Shown: positions 28,022 to 38,350, counted from the first letter of the stretch. The stretch: DNA of 64,000 nucleotides from an uncultured cyanobacterium (GCA_903887375.1 CAISPN010000079.1:1-64000), one strand, 5' to 3'. Translations and numbers: made by a program. Notes: generated by a model from the sequence alone, not told the origin.

Positions 28022-28380
28022 TTGTCTTTGTACTCCATTCCGTTGGACTGGGCATAGCGGGTCATAAAGCGCATGAATCTCTCCCAATTATCATCACTAT
28101 CTATGGGAAAACCGCATTCTATTTTTTGGGTTTCATCGCCTTCTTCTCCCTTGAAGATAAACTTCATACTAGAGGGAGTTACGATAATTTGACCTTCTTC
28201 ATCGGTCAATCTCAAATCCCCGTAAGTTTTTCCCGTAAAGCTATTAAATTTTTCTATTGCCTTGATCCTGCTAAAGAACATCACTACGTTTCGCTGCCCG
28301 GTAGCTTTATTTCGTCTGAGGCTGACATTTTCTAGCTCCTCATTGATACCAACGTAAAATTCTATAGAAGGATTTGACAT
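28018..28380 (-). CDS. psb28: Photosystem II assembly protein Psb28 (Psb28-2-like)
   Basis: 120 aa. Seen: IEFYVGINEELENVSLRR, RLTDEEGQIIVTPSSMKF and a C-terminal WERFMRFMTRYAQSNGMEY, the Psb28 pattern. The longer central segment (ERFNSFTG-like KFNSFTGKTYGDLRL) resembles the second paralogue (Psb28-2) rather than the main Psb28-1; this is from memory. Binds CP47 during photosystem II assembly. Translationally coupled to the downstream epimerase gene by an ATGA overlap. Confidence 0.88.
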   Translation of the reverse strand: MSNPSIEFYVGINEELENVSLRRNKATGQRNVVMFFSRIKAIEKFNSFTGKTYGDLRLTDEEGQIIVTPSSMKFIFKGEEGDETQKIECGFPIDSDDNWERFMRFMTRYAQSNGMEYKDK

Positions 28381-28448
28381 TTAAAGTTTTTAGGTTTTTT
28401 GTAATATATATTGATTATATGTTGCTGATACTCTGTCTTAATAAAGAA

Positions 28449-28486
28449 CAAGCGCTCTGAACAACCGGTGATAATACAGACGCTTG
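28449..28486 (-). terminator. Hairpin downstream of petM, probable weak terminator
   Basis: CAAGCG plus TCTG arms with one bulged base pair across 17 bases; on the minus strand it is followed by TTCTTTATT, a poor U tract. The position after the petM stop supports a 3' end role. Confidence 0.45.
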
Positions 28487-28531
28487 CTCCAAAGATAAAA
28501 AGATAAATTAGTAAACTTAGATTTACTCAGC

Positions 28532-28636
28532 TTAGCCTTTTTGGACTTTGAGGATGAGAAATCCAAGGGCCAAACCCGCAAATACGATCCCAACACTGAT
28601 AATAGCGCCATTGAATAACATGCTTTCTGCAGACAT
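28532..28636 (-). CDS. petM: Cytochrome b6f complex subunit PetM
   Basis: 34 aa. The sequence [20 protein letters not shown] then [14 protein letters not shown] is PetM: AESMLxNGA start and a single transmembrane helix. It is a small hydrophobic subunit of the cytochrome b6f complex in the thylakoid membrane. AAGGAA-like ribosome binding site upstream. Divergent from pdxA with 61 bases between, so both promoters share this gap. Confidence 0.95.
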   Translation of the reverse strand: MSAESMLFNGAIISVGIVFAGLALGFLILKVQKG

Positions 28637-28697
28637 TTTCTGAATTTTCCTTAAATTTATTATGAACAATCTTAGGATATTGTAAGGCCGAAAGAAC

Positions 28698-29738
28698 ATG
28701 AATGAACTTCCACATTTAGCAATGACAATTGGCGATCCCGCTGGGATAGGACCTGAAATTACCCTCAAAGCTTTACTCAATCCTCTGGTTAAATCAAGCT
28801 GCCAAATTACTATATTTGGCTCTCAAAAAGTACTAGAAGATACCTATCAAGACAATCGCCATAGCTTTAATATGCTTGATCCGGCTAATTTAAAAATAAT
28901 TGATACTCCCTTGAAAGAGAGAATTACTCCTGGTTTAGGCAATCAAGCAACAGGAGATGCCAGTTTCAAATATTTAGATTCTGCTATAGCGCAAACTTTG
29001 CAGGGCAATTTTAGTGGTATTGTGACCAATCCAATTTCTAAATTGTTTTGGCATATGGCAGGGCACCAATATCCTGGACAGACGGAAGTTCTGGCTGAAA
29101 AAGCAGCGATCAACGACTATGGCATGCTCTTTGTAGCTAAATCCCCCAATACTGACTGGATCTGGCGTACACTTCTAGCTACAACTCATATCCCCCTTGC
29201 CCAGGTTCCTTCAACCTTGACCCCAGAGCTAATTAGTACTAAACTTCGACTCTTGATCAAATCATTGAGAGAGGATTTTGCAATAGATGCTCCTCGTATT
29301 GCAATTGCCGGGATCAATCCTCACAGTGGTGAAGGTGGCAAATTAGGCAGCGAAGAGCAAAATTGGCTAATTCCCCTACTTGAGAAAGAGCGTTTAATCC
29401 ATTCATCAATCGAGATAATCGGGCCTGTTGCGCCTGATACCCTCTGGATCAAAGCTGGCAGAGCCTGGCTAGAACAAGCAGGAAAATCATCAGCTGCTGA
29501 TGCCTACCTCGCTCTTTATCACGACCAAGGATTGATCCCAGTTAAGTTATTAGCTTTTGATCTAGCTGTTAACACTACTATTGGACTACCTTTTGTCAGA
29601 ACATCTCCCGATCATGGAACTGCTTTTGATATTGCCGGAAAAGGCGCAGCCCAAAGCCAGAGCTTGGAAGAAGCTATTTTACTGGCAGCCCAATTGAGTC
29701 AAGTTCGGAAAACCACACTTATGAAGGTGTTGCCATAG
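28698..29738 (+). CDS. pdxA: 4-hydroxythreonine-4-phosphate dehydrogenase
   Basis: 346 aa. Seen: [12 protein letters not shown] near the start, metal-binding histidines in [10 protein letters not shown] and [12 protein letters not shown], the ends [13 protein letters not shown] and [18 protein letters not shown]. Catalyses NAD-dependent oxidation leading to 3-amino-1-hydroxyacetone phosphate in pyridoxal phosphate synthesis. Confidence 0.94.
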   Translation: MNELPHLAMTIGDPAGIGPEITLKALLNPLVKSSCQITIFGSQKVLEDTYQDNRHSFNMLDPANLKIIDTPLKERITPGLGNQATGDASFKYLDSAIAQTLQGNFSGIVTNPISKLFWHMAGHQYPGQTEVLAEKAAINDYGMLFVAKSPNTDWIWRTLLATTHIPLAQVPSTLTPELISTKLRLLIKSLREDFAIDAPRIAIAGINPHSGEGGKLGSEEQNWLIPLLEKERLIHSSIEIIGPVAPDTLWIKAGRAWLEQAGKSSAADAYLALYHDQGLIPVKLLAFDLAVNTTIGLPFVRTSPDHGTAFDIAGKGAAQSQSLEEAILLAAQLSQVRKTTLMKVLP

Positions 29739-29757
29739 GGGGTCATTTTGAGCTAGA

Positions 29758-29784
29758 TTAGCACTCATAAGGCTAGAGTGCTAA
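29758..29784 (+). promoter_or_regulatory. CIRCE element (HrcA operator) of groESL
   Basis: TTAGCACTC, nine bases, GAGTGCTAA: an exact match to the CIRCE consensus, 22 bases upstream of the groES start. Known: bound by the heat-shock repressor HrcA. Confidence 0.97.
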
Positions 29785-29806
29785 AAAAATTTAGGAGGAT
29801 GTAAAT

Positions 29807-30118
29807 ATGGCAACAGTTACTATCAATGTGACTACTGTTAAACCCTTAGGTGATCGCGTATTTGTTAAAGTCAGCCCTGCTGAAGAAAAAACTGCTGGTG
29901 GAATTTTGCTTCCTGATAACGCTAAGGAAAAGCCCCAAGTAGGAGAAGTTGTTTCCGTAGGACCTGGAAAACGCAAAGACGATGGCGCTTATGCTCCATT
30001 AGAAGTCAAAGTTGGCGATAGCGTTCTCTATTCTAAGTATGCTGGAACTGAAGTAAAACTAGCTGGCGAAGACTATGTCTTACTCTCTGAGAAAGATATT
30101 CTCGCTGTTGTTAACTAA
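29807..30118 (+). CDS. groES: Co-chaperonin GroES
   Basis: 103 aa. Seen: [32 protein letters not shown] split by the mobile loop, and [17 protein letters not shown]. The heptameric lid of GroEL. Shine-Dalgarno AGGAGG before the ATG; the operon is controlled by the CIRCE element just upstream. Confidence 0.97.
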   Translation: MATVTINVTTVKPLGDRVFVKVSPAEEKTAGGILLPDNAKEKPQVGEVVSVGPGKRKDDGAYAPLEVKVGDSVLYSKYAGTEVKLAGEDYVLLSEKDILAVVN

Positions 30119-30139
30119 TATTTTAAGGAGAAACAAATA

Positions 30140-31771
30140 ATGGCTAAATATATAATCTACAATGACGAGGCACGCCGCGCTCTAGAAAAAGGTATTGACA
30201 TTCTAGCTGAGGCTGTTGCCGTCACCTTGGGACCTAAAGGTCGCAACGTGGTGCTTGAAAAGAAATTTGGCGCTCCTCAAATCGTCAATGACGGTGTGAC
30301 TATCGCTAAAGAAATTGAATTAGAAGATCACGTAGAAAATACAGGAGTATCTTTAATTCGTCAGGCAGCTTCTAAAACCAATGATGTAGCTGGAGATGGT
30401 ACTACTACTGCTACAGTTTTGGCTCATGCCATTGTCAAAGAAGGTCTACGCAACGTAGCTGCAGGAGCTAATCCTATCGCTCTCAAGCGCGGTATTGAAA
30501 AAGCTAGTGATTTCCTAGTAGAAAAAATCAAAGAGCATGCCAGACCTGTTGAAGATTCTAAAGCTATCGCTCAAGTTGCCTCCATCTCTGCTGGAAACGA
30601 CGAAGAAGTAGGCCGTATGATTGCTGAAGCCATGGATAAAGTAGGCAAAGAAGGCGTTATCTCCTTAGAAGAAGGCAAATCAATGACTACTGAACTAGAA
30701 GTCACTGAAGGTATGCGCTTTGATAAGGGCTATATTTCTCCCTACTTTGCTACTGATACTGAAAGAATGGAAGCGGTTCTCGATGAGCCCTTAATCTTGA
30801 TTACCGACAAGAAAATTGCTCTAGTTCAAGATTTAGTTCCAGTTCTTGAGCAGGTAGCCCGTAGTGGTCGCCCTCTTTTGATATTAGCTGAGGATATCGA
30901 AAAAGAAGCTCTAGCTACTCTAGTGGTCAACCGTCTGCGCGGCGTTCTCAATGTAGCTGCCGTTAAAGCTCCTGGTTTTGGGGATCGTCGTAAGCAAATG
31001 CTTGAAGATATTGCCGTTTTAACTGGCGGTCAAGTTATTTCTGAAGATGCTGGACTCAAACTAGATACCACCAAAGTTGAACAACTTGGCAAAGCTCGCC
31101 GCATCACTATCACTAAAGATACAACTACCATCGTCGCTGAAGGCAACGAAAAACAGGTTAAAGCCCGTTGTGAGTTGCTCCGTCGTCAAATTGAAGAAAC
31201 TGAATCTTCCTACGATAAAGAAAAACTGCAAGAGCGTCTGGCTAAATTAGCTGGTGGTGTTGCTGTAGTTAAAGTAGGCGCGGCAACTGAAACTGAAATG
31301 AAAGATCGCAAACTTCGCCTAGAAGATGCAATCAACGCCACTAAAGCCGCTGTAGAAGAGGGAATCGTACCAGGTGGTGGTACTACCTTGGCTCACTTAG
31401 CCCCCGAATTAGAAATCTGGGCTAACGCTAACCTGAAAGACGAAGAGCTAACTGGCGCCCTGATAGTTTCTCGCGCTGTTTCTGCTCCTTTAAAACGTAT
31501 TGCTGAAAATGCTGGTCAAAACGGCGCTGTTGTTGCTGAGCGTGTCAAAGAGAAAGCATTTGATGTTGGCTATGATGCTGCCAATAACCAATATGTCAAC
31601 CTGTTTGAAATAGGTGTAGTTGATCCTGCTAAAGTTACCCGTTCTGCTCTACAGAATGCTGCCTCTATTGCTGGCATGGTTCTTACTACCGAGTGTATTG
31701 TAGTAGATAAACCAGAGAAAGATAAAGCTGCAGCTCCTGGTGGTCCAGGCGGCGGTGACTTTGACTACTAA
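30140..31771 (+). CDS. groEL: Chaperonin GroEL
   Basis: 543 aa, full length. Seen: ATP-binding DGVTIAKEI and [12 protein letters not shown], and a C-terminus [10 protein letters not shown] with few of the GGM repeats, as in the cyanobacterial GroEL1 encoded with groES. Folds proteins in an ATP-driven cycle. 21 bases after groES, ended by a strong terminator. Confidence 0.97.
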   Translation: MAKYIIYNDEARRALEKGIDILAEAVAVTLGPKGRNVVLEKKFGAPQIVNDGVTIAKEIELEDHVENTGVSLIRQAASKTNDVAGDGTTTATVLAHAIVKEGLRNVAAGANPIALKRGIEKASDFLVEKIKEHARPVEDSKAIAQVASISAGNDEEVGRMIAEAMDKVGKEGVISLEEGKSMTTELEVTEGMRFDKGYISPYFATDTERMEAVLDEPLILITDKKIALVQDLVPVLEQVARSGRPLLILAEDIEKEALATLVVNRLRGVLNVAAVKAPGFGDRRKQMLEDIAVLTGGQVISEDAGLKLDTTKVEQLGKARRITITKDTTTIVAEGNEKQVKARCELLRRQIEETESSYDKEKLQERLAKLAGGVAVVKVGAATETEMKDRKLRLEDAINATKAAVEEGIVPGGGTTLAHLAPELEIWANANLKDEELTGALIVSRAVSAPLKRIAENAGQNGAVVAERVKEKAFDVGYDAANNQYVNLFEIGVVDPAKVTRSALQNAASIAGMVLTTECIVVDKPEKDKAAAPGGPGGGDFDY

Positions 31772-31789
31772 GGTCTCCTCTCTAAACTA

Positions 31790-31828
31790 AAAAAGCGGCC
31801 CCTAATTTACATAGGGGCCGCTTTTTTT
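31790..31828. terminator. Bidirectional intrinsic terminator after groEL
   Basis: GCGGCCCCTA and TAGGGGCCGC perfect arms with an A-run before and seven T's after; serves groEL and the convergent transketolase-like gene. Confidence 0.92.
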
Positions 31829-31839
31829 AACAGGAATCT

Positions 31840-33750
31840 TTAGATTAATCCCCGAACATGACTGATGATTCCTTCAGGATCTATGCCCTGATAGGGATAT
31901 TGTTCCCAGAGACCACCACAGCCTTCTTTGTGAGTACCTAGATAGGCATATTTGGGAGCCAGTCCGCGCTCTAATAACCAAGAGCCAAAACGACTACCTA
32001 AACCAGTTTTACGGTTAAATGACTCAACCACTATAACAAAGGGAGACTTGCCGATTTTTTGAATCATCTCCTCATCTACAACATTGAGAGTTGACTTGTT
32101 GATAAGTCCAACATCAATGCCTTGGGCTTTGAGTCTTTCTACTGCATCGAGTGAGCGATAAAGAGCTTCTCCAAAGCTGACAATATAACCAGCGCTTCCT
32201 TCTCGGATAACTTCATCTTTACCTGAAACAAAAGTATAGTCTGGGGTATAGAAATCCTGGCCTTGGCTATTGAGGATATTGGGTACTTTGGAGCGAGTAG
32301 AGAAAACAAAGCGCAGACCATTATCATTAAAAATAGCCTTGACACAAGCTTTCATCTGATTGCCATCGGCGGGAAAATAGAGACGGGTTTGATAACCATC
32401 TTCTAGTCCATTGTCGGCATAGAAATTATTTAAACCAAAGTGACAGGTGTTATCTGCCATATCATCAATACCTGAATGGGAAAAATGGCAAAGAACATTG
32501 GAATAATTGAGCCTAGCCATTGTGATTTCGGAAATACACATCTCTAAAAAGGCACTAAATGTTCCAAAAATACCCTGTTTACCCTTTTCCATACCGAAAC
32601 CAGCCGCCGCTGAAAAGTTTGCCCTTTCCATAATGCCGCCACTGATAAAAATATCTGGATAGGCTTGACGGATCTGCTTGAGCCCGCAGGAACCCTCGAG
32701 ATCGCTATCTACGCAGAGTACTTTTTCTTTGCGCTCACTTTCACTCCAACTGCTCAAAATATCAACTACCGCATCACCAAAAACATTGCGATTAGAGCTG
32801 TAGTTGGTTCCAGAACCTAGAAAACTGTAGCTATTATTGGATTTGGGAACAGTATTAAGATGAGCAACCGCCGCAGTATGTCCTCTTTTTTCTAGGTAAT
32901 TGATTGCCAGTTTAAGGGGAATTACATCATGTCCTTCTGTTTCACCTTCTAAGCCTTCTATTCCAACACACATCTTGCGCTTGTTGATAAGAGCAACTGG
33001 ACCATCTGTAGTTATTGCTTGGCAAAGACGACTATAGAGATTGTCGAGATCTTCTCCATTTCCCTCTAGGGTGAGCAAGCCATGGCCACCTAAGGTGCGA
33101 GAAAGATCATAACCAGGTTGGTACTGTGAAGGATGACCAGCAATAGTTACATCATTGTCATCTAGTAGCAACTTGACATTGAGTCCATGGGCAACAGCAA
33201 AACGCGCAGCTTCTGAATCGTCTCCCTCTTGTTGGGCACCATCAGATCCTAGACAAAATACGACCCTGTCTGGATTAGCCTTGGCCACCCCATTGACATA
33301 GGGCCAGAGATGACCCAGTCTACCTGAACTAAATTTAACCCCGGGTGTCAAGCCTAATTCAGGATGTCCAGGAAGTTTGTAATGAGCTTCGCGGTAGTGC
33401 AGAAGAGTTTCAGCTGGCAATTCACCATGTAATACTGCCATCAGATATTGTGTAGCAACCCTATGTCCTGCCTCATCAAAGAAAATTGGCACAAATTTCT
33501 CAGGCAGACTATGGAAGAGGGCATCGAGAAGCACAACCTCAGGAACTGTATCATATGGACCGCCAGTGTGTCCGCCCACTCCTCTAGCTGCGCCTGTAGC
33601 GGTGAAAAAGACAATAGCATCACGAGCCAGCTGAATATTAAATTGTAGATCTTCTTTCTGTTGAGCATTCAGAATAGGATTGTTAGGATCTAGCTTAACA
33701 ATGCGATAGGAGCCAAGATCAATAGGAAAATTATCTGTATTAATAGCCAT
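31840..33750 (-). CDS. Divergent transketolase-family enzyme
   Basis: 636 aa from the ATG of MAINTDNFPIDLG; this start has a GAGG site 7 bases upstream, while the longer start has none. Seen: thiamine diphosphate motif CLGSDGAQQEGDDSEAARF to DDNDVTIAGH, the pyrimidine-domain glutamate in GIMERANFSAAAGFG, and a C-terminal domain ending VVESFNRKTGLGSRFGSWL. It lacks the usual transketolase start (IRxLAxDAVxxAxSGHPG) and has GGHTGGPYD instead. Known: classical transketolase works in the Calvin and pentose phosphate cycles. Inference: a second, specialised transketolase-like enzyme; the substrate is unknown. Confidence 0.78.
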   Translation of the reverse strand: MAINTDNFPIDLGSYRIVKLDPNNPILNAQQKEDLQFNIQLARDAIVFFTATGAARGVGGHTGGPYDTVPEVVLLDALFHSLPEKFVPIFFDEAGHRVATQYLMAVLHGELPAETLLHYREAHYKLPGHPELGLTPGVKFSSGRLGHLWPYVNGVAKANPDRVVFCLGSDGAQQEGDDSEAARFAVAHGLNVKLLLDDNDVTIAGHPSQYQPGYDLSRTLGGHGLLTLEGNGEDLDNLYSRLCQAITTDGPVALINKRKMCVGIEGLEGETEGHDVIPLKLAINYLEKRGHTAAVAHLNTVPKSNNSYSFLGSGTNYSSNRNVFGDAVVDILSSWSESERKEKVLCVDSDLEGSCGLKQIRQAYPDIFISGGIMERANFSAAAGFGMEKGKQGIFGTFSAFLEMCISEITMARLNYSNVLCHFSHSGIDDMADNTCHFGLNNFYADNGLEDGYQTRLYFPADGNQMKACVKAIFNDNGLRFVFSTRSKVPNILNSQGQDFYTPDYTFVSGKDEVIREGSAGYIVSFGEALYRSLDAVERLKAQGIDVGLINKSTLNVVDEEMIQKIGKSPFVIVVESFNRKTGLGSRFGSWLLERGLAPKYAYLGTHKEGCGGLWEQYPYQGIDPEGIISHVRGLI

Positions 33751-33829
33751 TTTTATCCTCGCAGACAAAGGGTTTAGCTTAATCATAGGACAATGGGTGT
33801 CGCAAAAAATACAGTAATTTGGGGAAAGA

Positions 33830-34726
33830 TTAGCTTTTTTTCTCTTTCAACTGTTTTACTTCATCTGTAGCAGCTTGACGATCATGATCTAGTGGAATCA
33901 ATAGAGTTTTAGGCAATTGATCCCGTTTTTGATTGGCTTTATCAAAATAACTCAAAGACTCTTGAAGATAAACTGGATTGCTATCTTGAAGACCCCTGAT
34001 TCTCAAAAGTTGTCCCTTAAGATAAAATAATTCGGGATTCTCAGGACTCTGGGCGATTGCTTTATCCAAAAATTCAAGAGATTTATCATACTGTTTGAGA
34101 TCGCGATAAGCCATAGCTACTCCTCTATCTACCAAATAGGTTGGGGCAGCATATCTTTGAAAATTCTCAATAGCTTTTTGGGGAGAGGAAAAGGGCAAAT
34201 TTACCGCTAGAAGCAGTTCTAGATAGCCCTTAATTAGGTTTAGTTCAGGATCATTGGGGCTGAGATCTTCGGCTGCTTCAAGATATTGAAAAACTTGCTG
34301 TAGCTTGGCTATTGCTGCAACAGGACCTTCAGTCTTAAGAATGTAACTGCCTTGCAAAAAGTAACCCACACCAAGATAGAGATTGGATCTCAATATGTCC
34401 GAGCTCTTGAGCTTTTGGGCAGTTTCTAGAGTTTTTTGGGCATAGAGATTCACATTTTCATAATCACCATTGATATAGGACAAAGATGCGCTCATAGCAT
34501 AGGCTAGGGGATCACTCTCACCATTTTTTACAGCTTGTGAGAGCGTAGCTTTGGCTGCTGTATAGTTTCCCTTGTGAAAAAGCTCTTCAAAAGCCGTTTG
34601 AGTCTTATTGTCAATCTTATGAGGGTTTTGAACGCGGAAAGGATCACCAGCCCACCCCCTTGACTGAGTGCTAAGGAGCAAAACAAAGGTCGTGATACTA
34701 ATCAATATTTGGTGTGCTCTTTTCAT
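33830..34726 (-). CDS. Exported TPR protein, Sll0314/Alr1548-like
   Basis: 298 aa. Signal peptide at residues 1-27 (ILISITTFVLLLSTQSRGWA), then GDPFRVQNPHKID as a mature start that I associate with the cyanobacterial Sll0314/Alr1548 TPR family, followed by five or six TPR-like helical pairs. Periplasmic or lumenal scaffold protein. Its 5' end faces the divergent ABC ATPase gene. Confidence 0.75.
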   Translation of the reverse strand: MKRAHQILISITTFVLLLSTQSRGWAGDPFRVQNPHKIDNKTQTAFEELFHKGNYTAAKATLSQAVKNGESDPLAYAMSASLSYINGDYENVNLYAQKTLETAQKLKSSDILRSNLYLGVGYFLQGSYILKTEGPVAAIAKLQQVFQYLEAAEDLSPNDPELNLIKGYLELLLAVNLPFSSPQKAIENFQRYAAPTYLVDRGVAMAYRDLKQYDKSLEFLDKAIAQSPENPELFYLKGQLLRIRGLQDSNPVYLQESLSYFDKANQKRDQLPKTLLIPLDHDRQAATDEVKQLKEKKS

Positions 34727-34780
34727 ATCAATATGTCATACTTAGCTAGAATTAAGGTTAATTTCTCTGACTTTTTGCAG

Positions 34781-35446
34781 ATGTTATCACTACAAAATGT
34801 AGCCTATCACCCACCATCTTCACCCTATCCCATTCTACAAGGTATCAATTTGGAACTGCCAAGACAGAAATTGGGACTCATTGTAGGCTCTAGTGGCTCT
34901 GGCAAAACAACTTTGTTGGAAATTTTAGCTGGTTTTGCTGAACATACCCAAGGCACTATTGGCTGGAAGCAGAACAATTTGGGATCTCTAGAATTGCAGG
35001 AATTGAGTGGATTGGTCTTTCAATTTCCTGAACGTCATTTTTGCGGTAGCACCATTTTGGAAGAGTTAAGACTAGGACATCCCCAATTGAGCGCAGAAAG
35101 GATCAAAAAAGCCTTGGATGAGGTTGGGTTAGAGGATATCTCTCAAAATACTTCGCCCTATTCTCTCAGTGGAGGACAGCAAAGAAGATTAGCTCTGGCT
35201 GTTCAGTTAATCCGTGAGCCAAATTTGCTCTTGCTTGATGAACCTACAGCAGGCTTAGACTGGTCCATGCGCCGACAATTAACCAGCTTACTAGCTAAGC
35301 TCAAGGAACATTGGACATTGATTGTAGTTAGCCATGATTCCAGTGAGCTGCTGGAAATTGCTGACTACTGCTGGAAAATAGACCAAGGTAAATTAGAGCC
35401 TATAGCTTTAAACAATGACAATACCTCCTTACTGGCAAAAGGCTAA
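34781..35446 (+). CDS. ABC transporter ATP-binding protein, CbiO-like
   Basis: 221 aa from the ATG of MLSLQNVAYHPPSSPYP; a longer in-frame start would run into the divergent gene and is not supported. Seen: Walker A GSSGSGKTT, Q-loop FQFPERHF, signature LSGGQQRRL, Walker B LLLLDEPTAGLD. The Q-loop FPERHF resembles energy-coupling factor ATPases. No membrane partner is adjacent; the closest plastid relative I recall is the ABCI11/NAP14 type. Its stop overlaps the next start by 32 bases. Confidence 0.82.
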   Translation: MLSLQNVAYHPPSSPYPILQGINLELPRQKLGLIVGSSGSGKTTLLEILAGFAEHTQGTIGWKQNNLGSLELQELSGLVFQFPERHFCGSTILEELRLGHPQLSAERIKKALDEVGLEDISQNTSPYSLSGGQQRRLALAVQLIREPNLLLLDEPTAGLDWSMRRQLTSLLAKLKEHWTLIVVSHDSSELLEIADYCWKIDQGKLEPIALNNDNTSLLAKG

Positions 35447-36020
35447 ACTCCATCTTGCCCAAAGAGATCCCAAGATGGATAAGCTGATTGATTCCTATCC
35501 AGATGAGTTTCTCATAAACTACCATAATCCCTTTTATACTCTAACTAGAGCCATTGTCGGACAGCAAATCTCAGTCAAGGCCGCCGATAAAATCTGGCAA
35601 AGAGTAGAAAGCCTGATAATTTCACCTGAGTCTTTTTTAGAAATTGAATCCCAACAACTTCGCCAACTAGGCCTCTCACATCAAAAGGTCAACTACCTCA
35701 CTAACATTGCCCAATCTTTTGTAGATCGCAGTTTAACCCCTGAGCTTTGGCATAGCATGAGTGAGCAAGATATTACCAATCAACTTTTAGCTATCAAGGG
35801 TATTGGCAGATGGACAGCCGAAATGTTCCTGATATTTCATCTACATAGTCCCAATATTTTACCCTTGAGCGACTTGGGACTTCTCAATGCCATCAAATTA
35901 CATTACCAACTATCAAACAAAGAGGATATCTTGAAATTATCCCAATTATGGGATCCTTATTGTACGGTGGCTACTTGGTATCTATGGCGCAGCTTGGATC
36001 CTATTCCAGTACAATATTAA
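35415..36020 (+). CDS. DNA-3-methyladenine glycosylase, AlkA/HhH-GPD type
   Basis: 201 aa. Seen: the helix-hairpin-helix LLAIKGIGRWTAEMFL followed by the catalytic aspartate in LPLSDLGLLNAI, and PFYTLTRAIVGQQISVKAADK near the N-terminus. Removes alkylated bases from DNA. It lacks the N-terminal domain of enterobacterial AlkA, as usual for short bacterial forms. Overlaps the end of the ABC gene by 32 bases in another frame, suggesting coupled translation. Confidence 0.9.
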   Translation: MTIPPYWQKAKLHLAQRDPKMDKLIDSYPDEFLINYHNPFYTLTRAIVGQQISVKAADKIWQRVESLIISPESFLEIESQQLRQLGLSHQKVNYLTNIAQSFVDRSLTPELWHSMSEQDITNQLLAIKGIGRWTAEMFLIFHLHSPNILPLSDLGLLNAIKLHYQLSNKEDILKLSQLWDPYCTVATWYLWRSLDPIPVQY

Positions 36021-36055
36021 TCTGTTTTGAGCTAGTAATTAGGAGATTTCTAGAA

Positions 36056-36511
36056 ATGGTATTTAGAAATATATTGAGAATAATCAAGGATATTTGGAGT
36101 GATAAATATTTTTTAGAAAATATACACAGATTAGAAAAGGGAATTGCAAAAACTTTATCAATAGGTCTTATTTTTGTTGTTTTTACATCAGTTGTAGAAC
36201 TTTTTAAAATTCTTATAAGTGAAATTATAGTTAACCACTCAGATTCTTTCTTCAAAGAAGATATGTTCTATATCTTAGGTTTATTTCTCAACATATTAAT
36301 CATTTTAGAAGTTCTAGAAAACATTACAATTTATTTAAAAAACCAAGCTTTTGCATTAGAACTAGTAATTGCTACTGCATTAATTGCCTTAGCTAGAAAA
36401 ATTATTATCTATGATATCAAAACCAGCGGGGCAAATGAGCTATTAGGTGTCAGTGGCTCACTATTGGCTCTTTCTATAAGTTATTGGTTGATCAAAAAAA
36501 ATAATAGATAG
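36056..36511 (+). CDS. PsiE-family membrane protein
   Basis: 151 aa from the ATG of MVFRNILRIIKDIW, which has AGGAG 10 bases upstream; the open frame extends further but into the previous gene. Three or four transmembrane segments. The C-terminal half, with VLENITIYL, LVIATALIALARKIIIYD and LLALSISYW, fits the phosphate-starvation-inducible PsiE family. Function unknown. Very AT-rich compared with its neighbours. Confidence 0.75.
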   Translation: MVFRNILRIIKDIWSDKYFLENIHRLEKGIAKTLSIGLIFVVFTSVVELFKILISEIIVNHSDSFFKEDMFYILGLFLNILIILEVLENITIYLKNQAFALELVIATALIALARKIIIYDIKTSGANELLGVSGSLLALSISYWLIKKNNR

Positions 36512-36520
36512 TGACCAGAT

Positions 36521-38347
36521 CTAGTCTCGTTTTCCATCTTTGACTTTGAGTTTAGGTCCATCAGGCGAAGGCGGTAATCCTTCTAAGGAGATCAAAGACT
36601 CAATCACTAATTTGGCAACTGGCGCAGCTACAGTAGAGCCAAAGGTATTTTCTCCATGTGGTTCATCTAACAAGACCAAAACTACATAGCGAGGCGCTTC
36701 GACAGGTAAAATAGCTACAAAACTGGTGATCTTAGCATTGGGTATATAGCCACCTCTAGAGCGAGCTTTTTGAGCAGTTCCAGTTTTTCCTCCAATGCGA
36801 TAGTTAGGTATATAAGCTGCCGTGCCAGATCCTTGGGTGACAACAGTCTCCATCATTTCTACAACCTGATGAGCAACTTCTGGTTTGAAAATATTAGCAG
36901 TTGTCTTGAGTTTAGGCTGCCATTGAAGCTTACCATTAGCATCTACCATTCCTCTAATTAAATGAGGAGTTACCAAAGTGCCACCATTGGCAAGTGCAGC
37001 ATGAAGTTGCAATAGCTTTATAGGAGTTAGAGCAAATCCCTGCCCAAAGGAGGCCGTTGCCGATTCTATAGAATTGTATAGAAAAGATTTTTTATCCTTG
37101 AGGTGACTGTCAACCTCACCAGGTAAATCTATCCCGACCTTCTCGCCTATACCCAATTTTTTTAGTTGTTCATAGAAGGTATCTTTAGGTAGACGCCTCA
37201 TGATTTCCACCATGCCGATGTTACTGGAAACCTGCAAAACTCTTGCAATATTTATGCTACCGTTAGCCATCTTACTGGCATTAAGAATAGTCCAGCGATC
37301 AATACTTAAAGAACCAGAGTCGTAAACATATGTATCTGGCTTGATAACTCCAGCATCAAGTGCAATTGCCACATTGATCGGCTTAAAGGTTGAACCCGGT
37401 TCATAAAGATCACTGACAGTCCAGTTCTTAAATAGCTCTATCTTGGACTTGGAATATTGATTAGGATTGTAAGTTGGCTCACAGACCATTGACAAAATGG
37501 CACCATCTCGGTCATCCATAACAATTACAGCGCCTCTTTTGGCTTGATATTTATTCATTTGTTGAGCCAAGGCAGAACGAGCTGCTCTTTGTAACCTCAA
37601 ATCCAGAGTTAATTGCAAGCTGGATTGATCCAAGTTCAAAGCTTTTTTGGGCAAAGAATCAGGCAATATAGCACTATTGGCAGCCTGTTGTACGTAGATA
37701 TCCTCCGAGGTCTGAGTAAGTAAATGATTTTGACTATTTTCTATACCGGCTTGACCTTGACGGACAGAATCAACATAGCCAACGACCTCTGAGGCAACTT
37801 CATCTTGTGGATAAAAACGGACATATTGTGGCTCTAAATCTACACCGTCTAGCCTGAGCTTTTTGATTTTTTTTGCTGCATCTTCACTCAAGAACTTAGC
37901 TAGTTCTAATCCACTATCTTTAGTTTTAAACTTCTTGAGCAGAGCATCGGGCGTAGTTGGCTGAGGCAACAATGGAGAGAGATCTTGAGCAACCTGCTCA
38001 CGAGGCAATCTAAAAAGCTTAGGATGAACATAAATAGTATAGTTAAGTCGATCTATAGCTAAAATGTTGCCCATATTGTCGGTGATAGGGCGGCGTGGCA
38101 CATAGGTTAATAGACGCGTAGTCTGTTGCCTTTTTGCCTGCTTGAATAATTTTGCTCCATCTGTAATTTGTAATTTATAGAGCCTGAGACCCATGCCTAA
38201 AATACCCAGCACTAAAAGTCCCCAGACAAAAATAACTCTATTACTAGATAAAGAGCTGACAAAGCCTATGGTCTTAGAAAAACTTTTGGAAGATGTTTCT
38301 CTGGATTGTTTTGTTAGGTTTTTTGTTTGAGATCTTGAGCGAGCCAT
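36521..38347 (-). CDS. ftsI: Penicillin-binding protein 2/3, FtsI type
   Basis: 608 aa. Single transmembrane segment at about 33-53, dimerisation/pedestal region, then the transpeptidase domain with SxxK (PGSTFKPINVA), SxN (SSNIGMVEI) and KTG (GGKTGTAQKA) motifs. Septal peptidoglycan crosslinking in the cytoplasmic membrane. Three bases downstream of the FtsL-like gene on the same strand; 9 bases from the convergent PsiE gene. Confidence 0.92.
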   Translation of the reverse strand: MARSRSQTKNLTKQSRETSSKSFSKTIGFVSSLSSNRVIFVWGLLVLGILGMGLRLYKLQITDGAKLFKQAKRQQTTRLLTYVPRRPITDNMGNILAIDRLNYTIYVHPKLFRLPREQVAQDLSPLLPQPTTPDALLKKFKTKDSGLELAKFLSEDAAKKIKKLRLDGVDLEPQYVRFYPQDEVASEVVGYVDSVRQGQAGIENSQNHLLTQTSEDIYVQQAANSAILPDSLPKKALNLDQSSLQLTLDLRLQRAARSALAQQMNKYQAKRGAVIVMDDRDGAILSMVCEPTYNPNQYSKSKIELFKNWTVSDLYEPGSTFKPINVAIALDAGVIKPDTYVYDSGSLSIDRWTILNASKMANGSINIARVLQVSSNIGMVEIMRRLPKDTFYEQLKKLGIGEKVGIDLPGEVDSHLKDKKSFLYNSIESATASFGQGFALTPIKLLQLHAALANGGTLVTPHLIRGMVDANGKLQWQPKLKTTANIFKPEVAHQVVEMMETVVTQGSGTAAYIPNYRIGGKTGTAQKARSRGGYIPNAKITSFVAILPVEAPRYVVLVLLDEPHGENTFGSTVAAPVAKLVIESLISLEGLPPSPDGPKLKVKDGKRD

Positions 38348-38350
38348 CTG

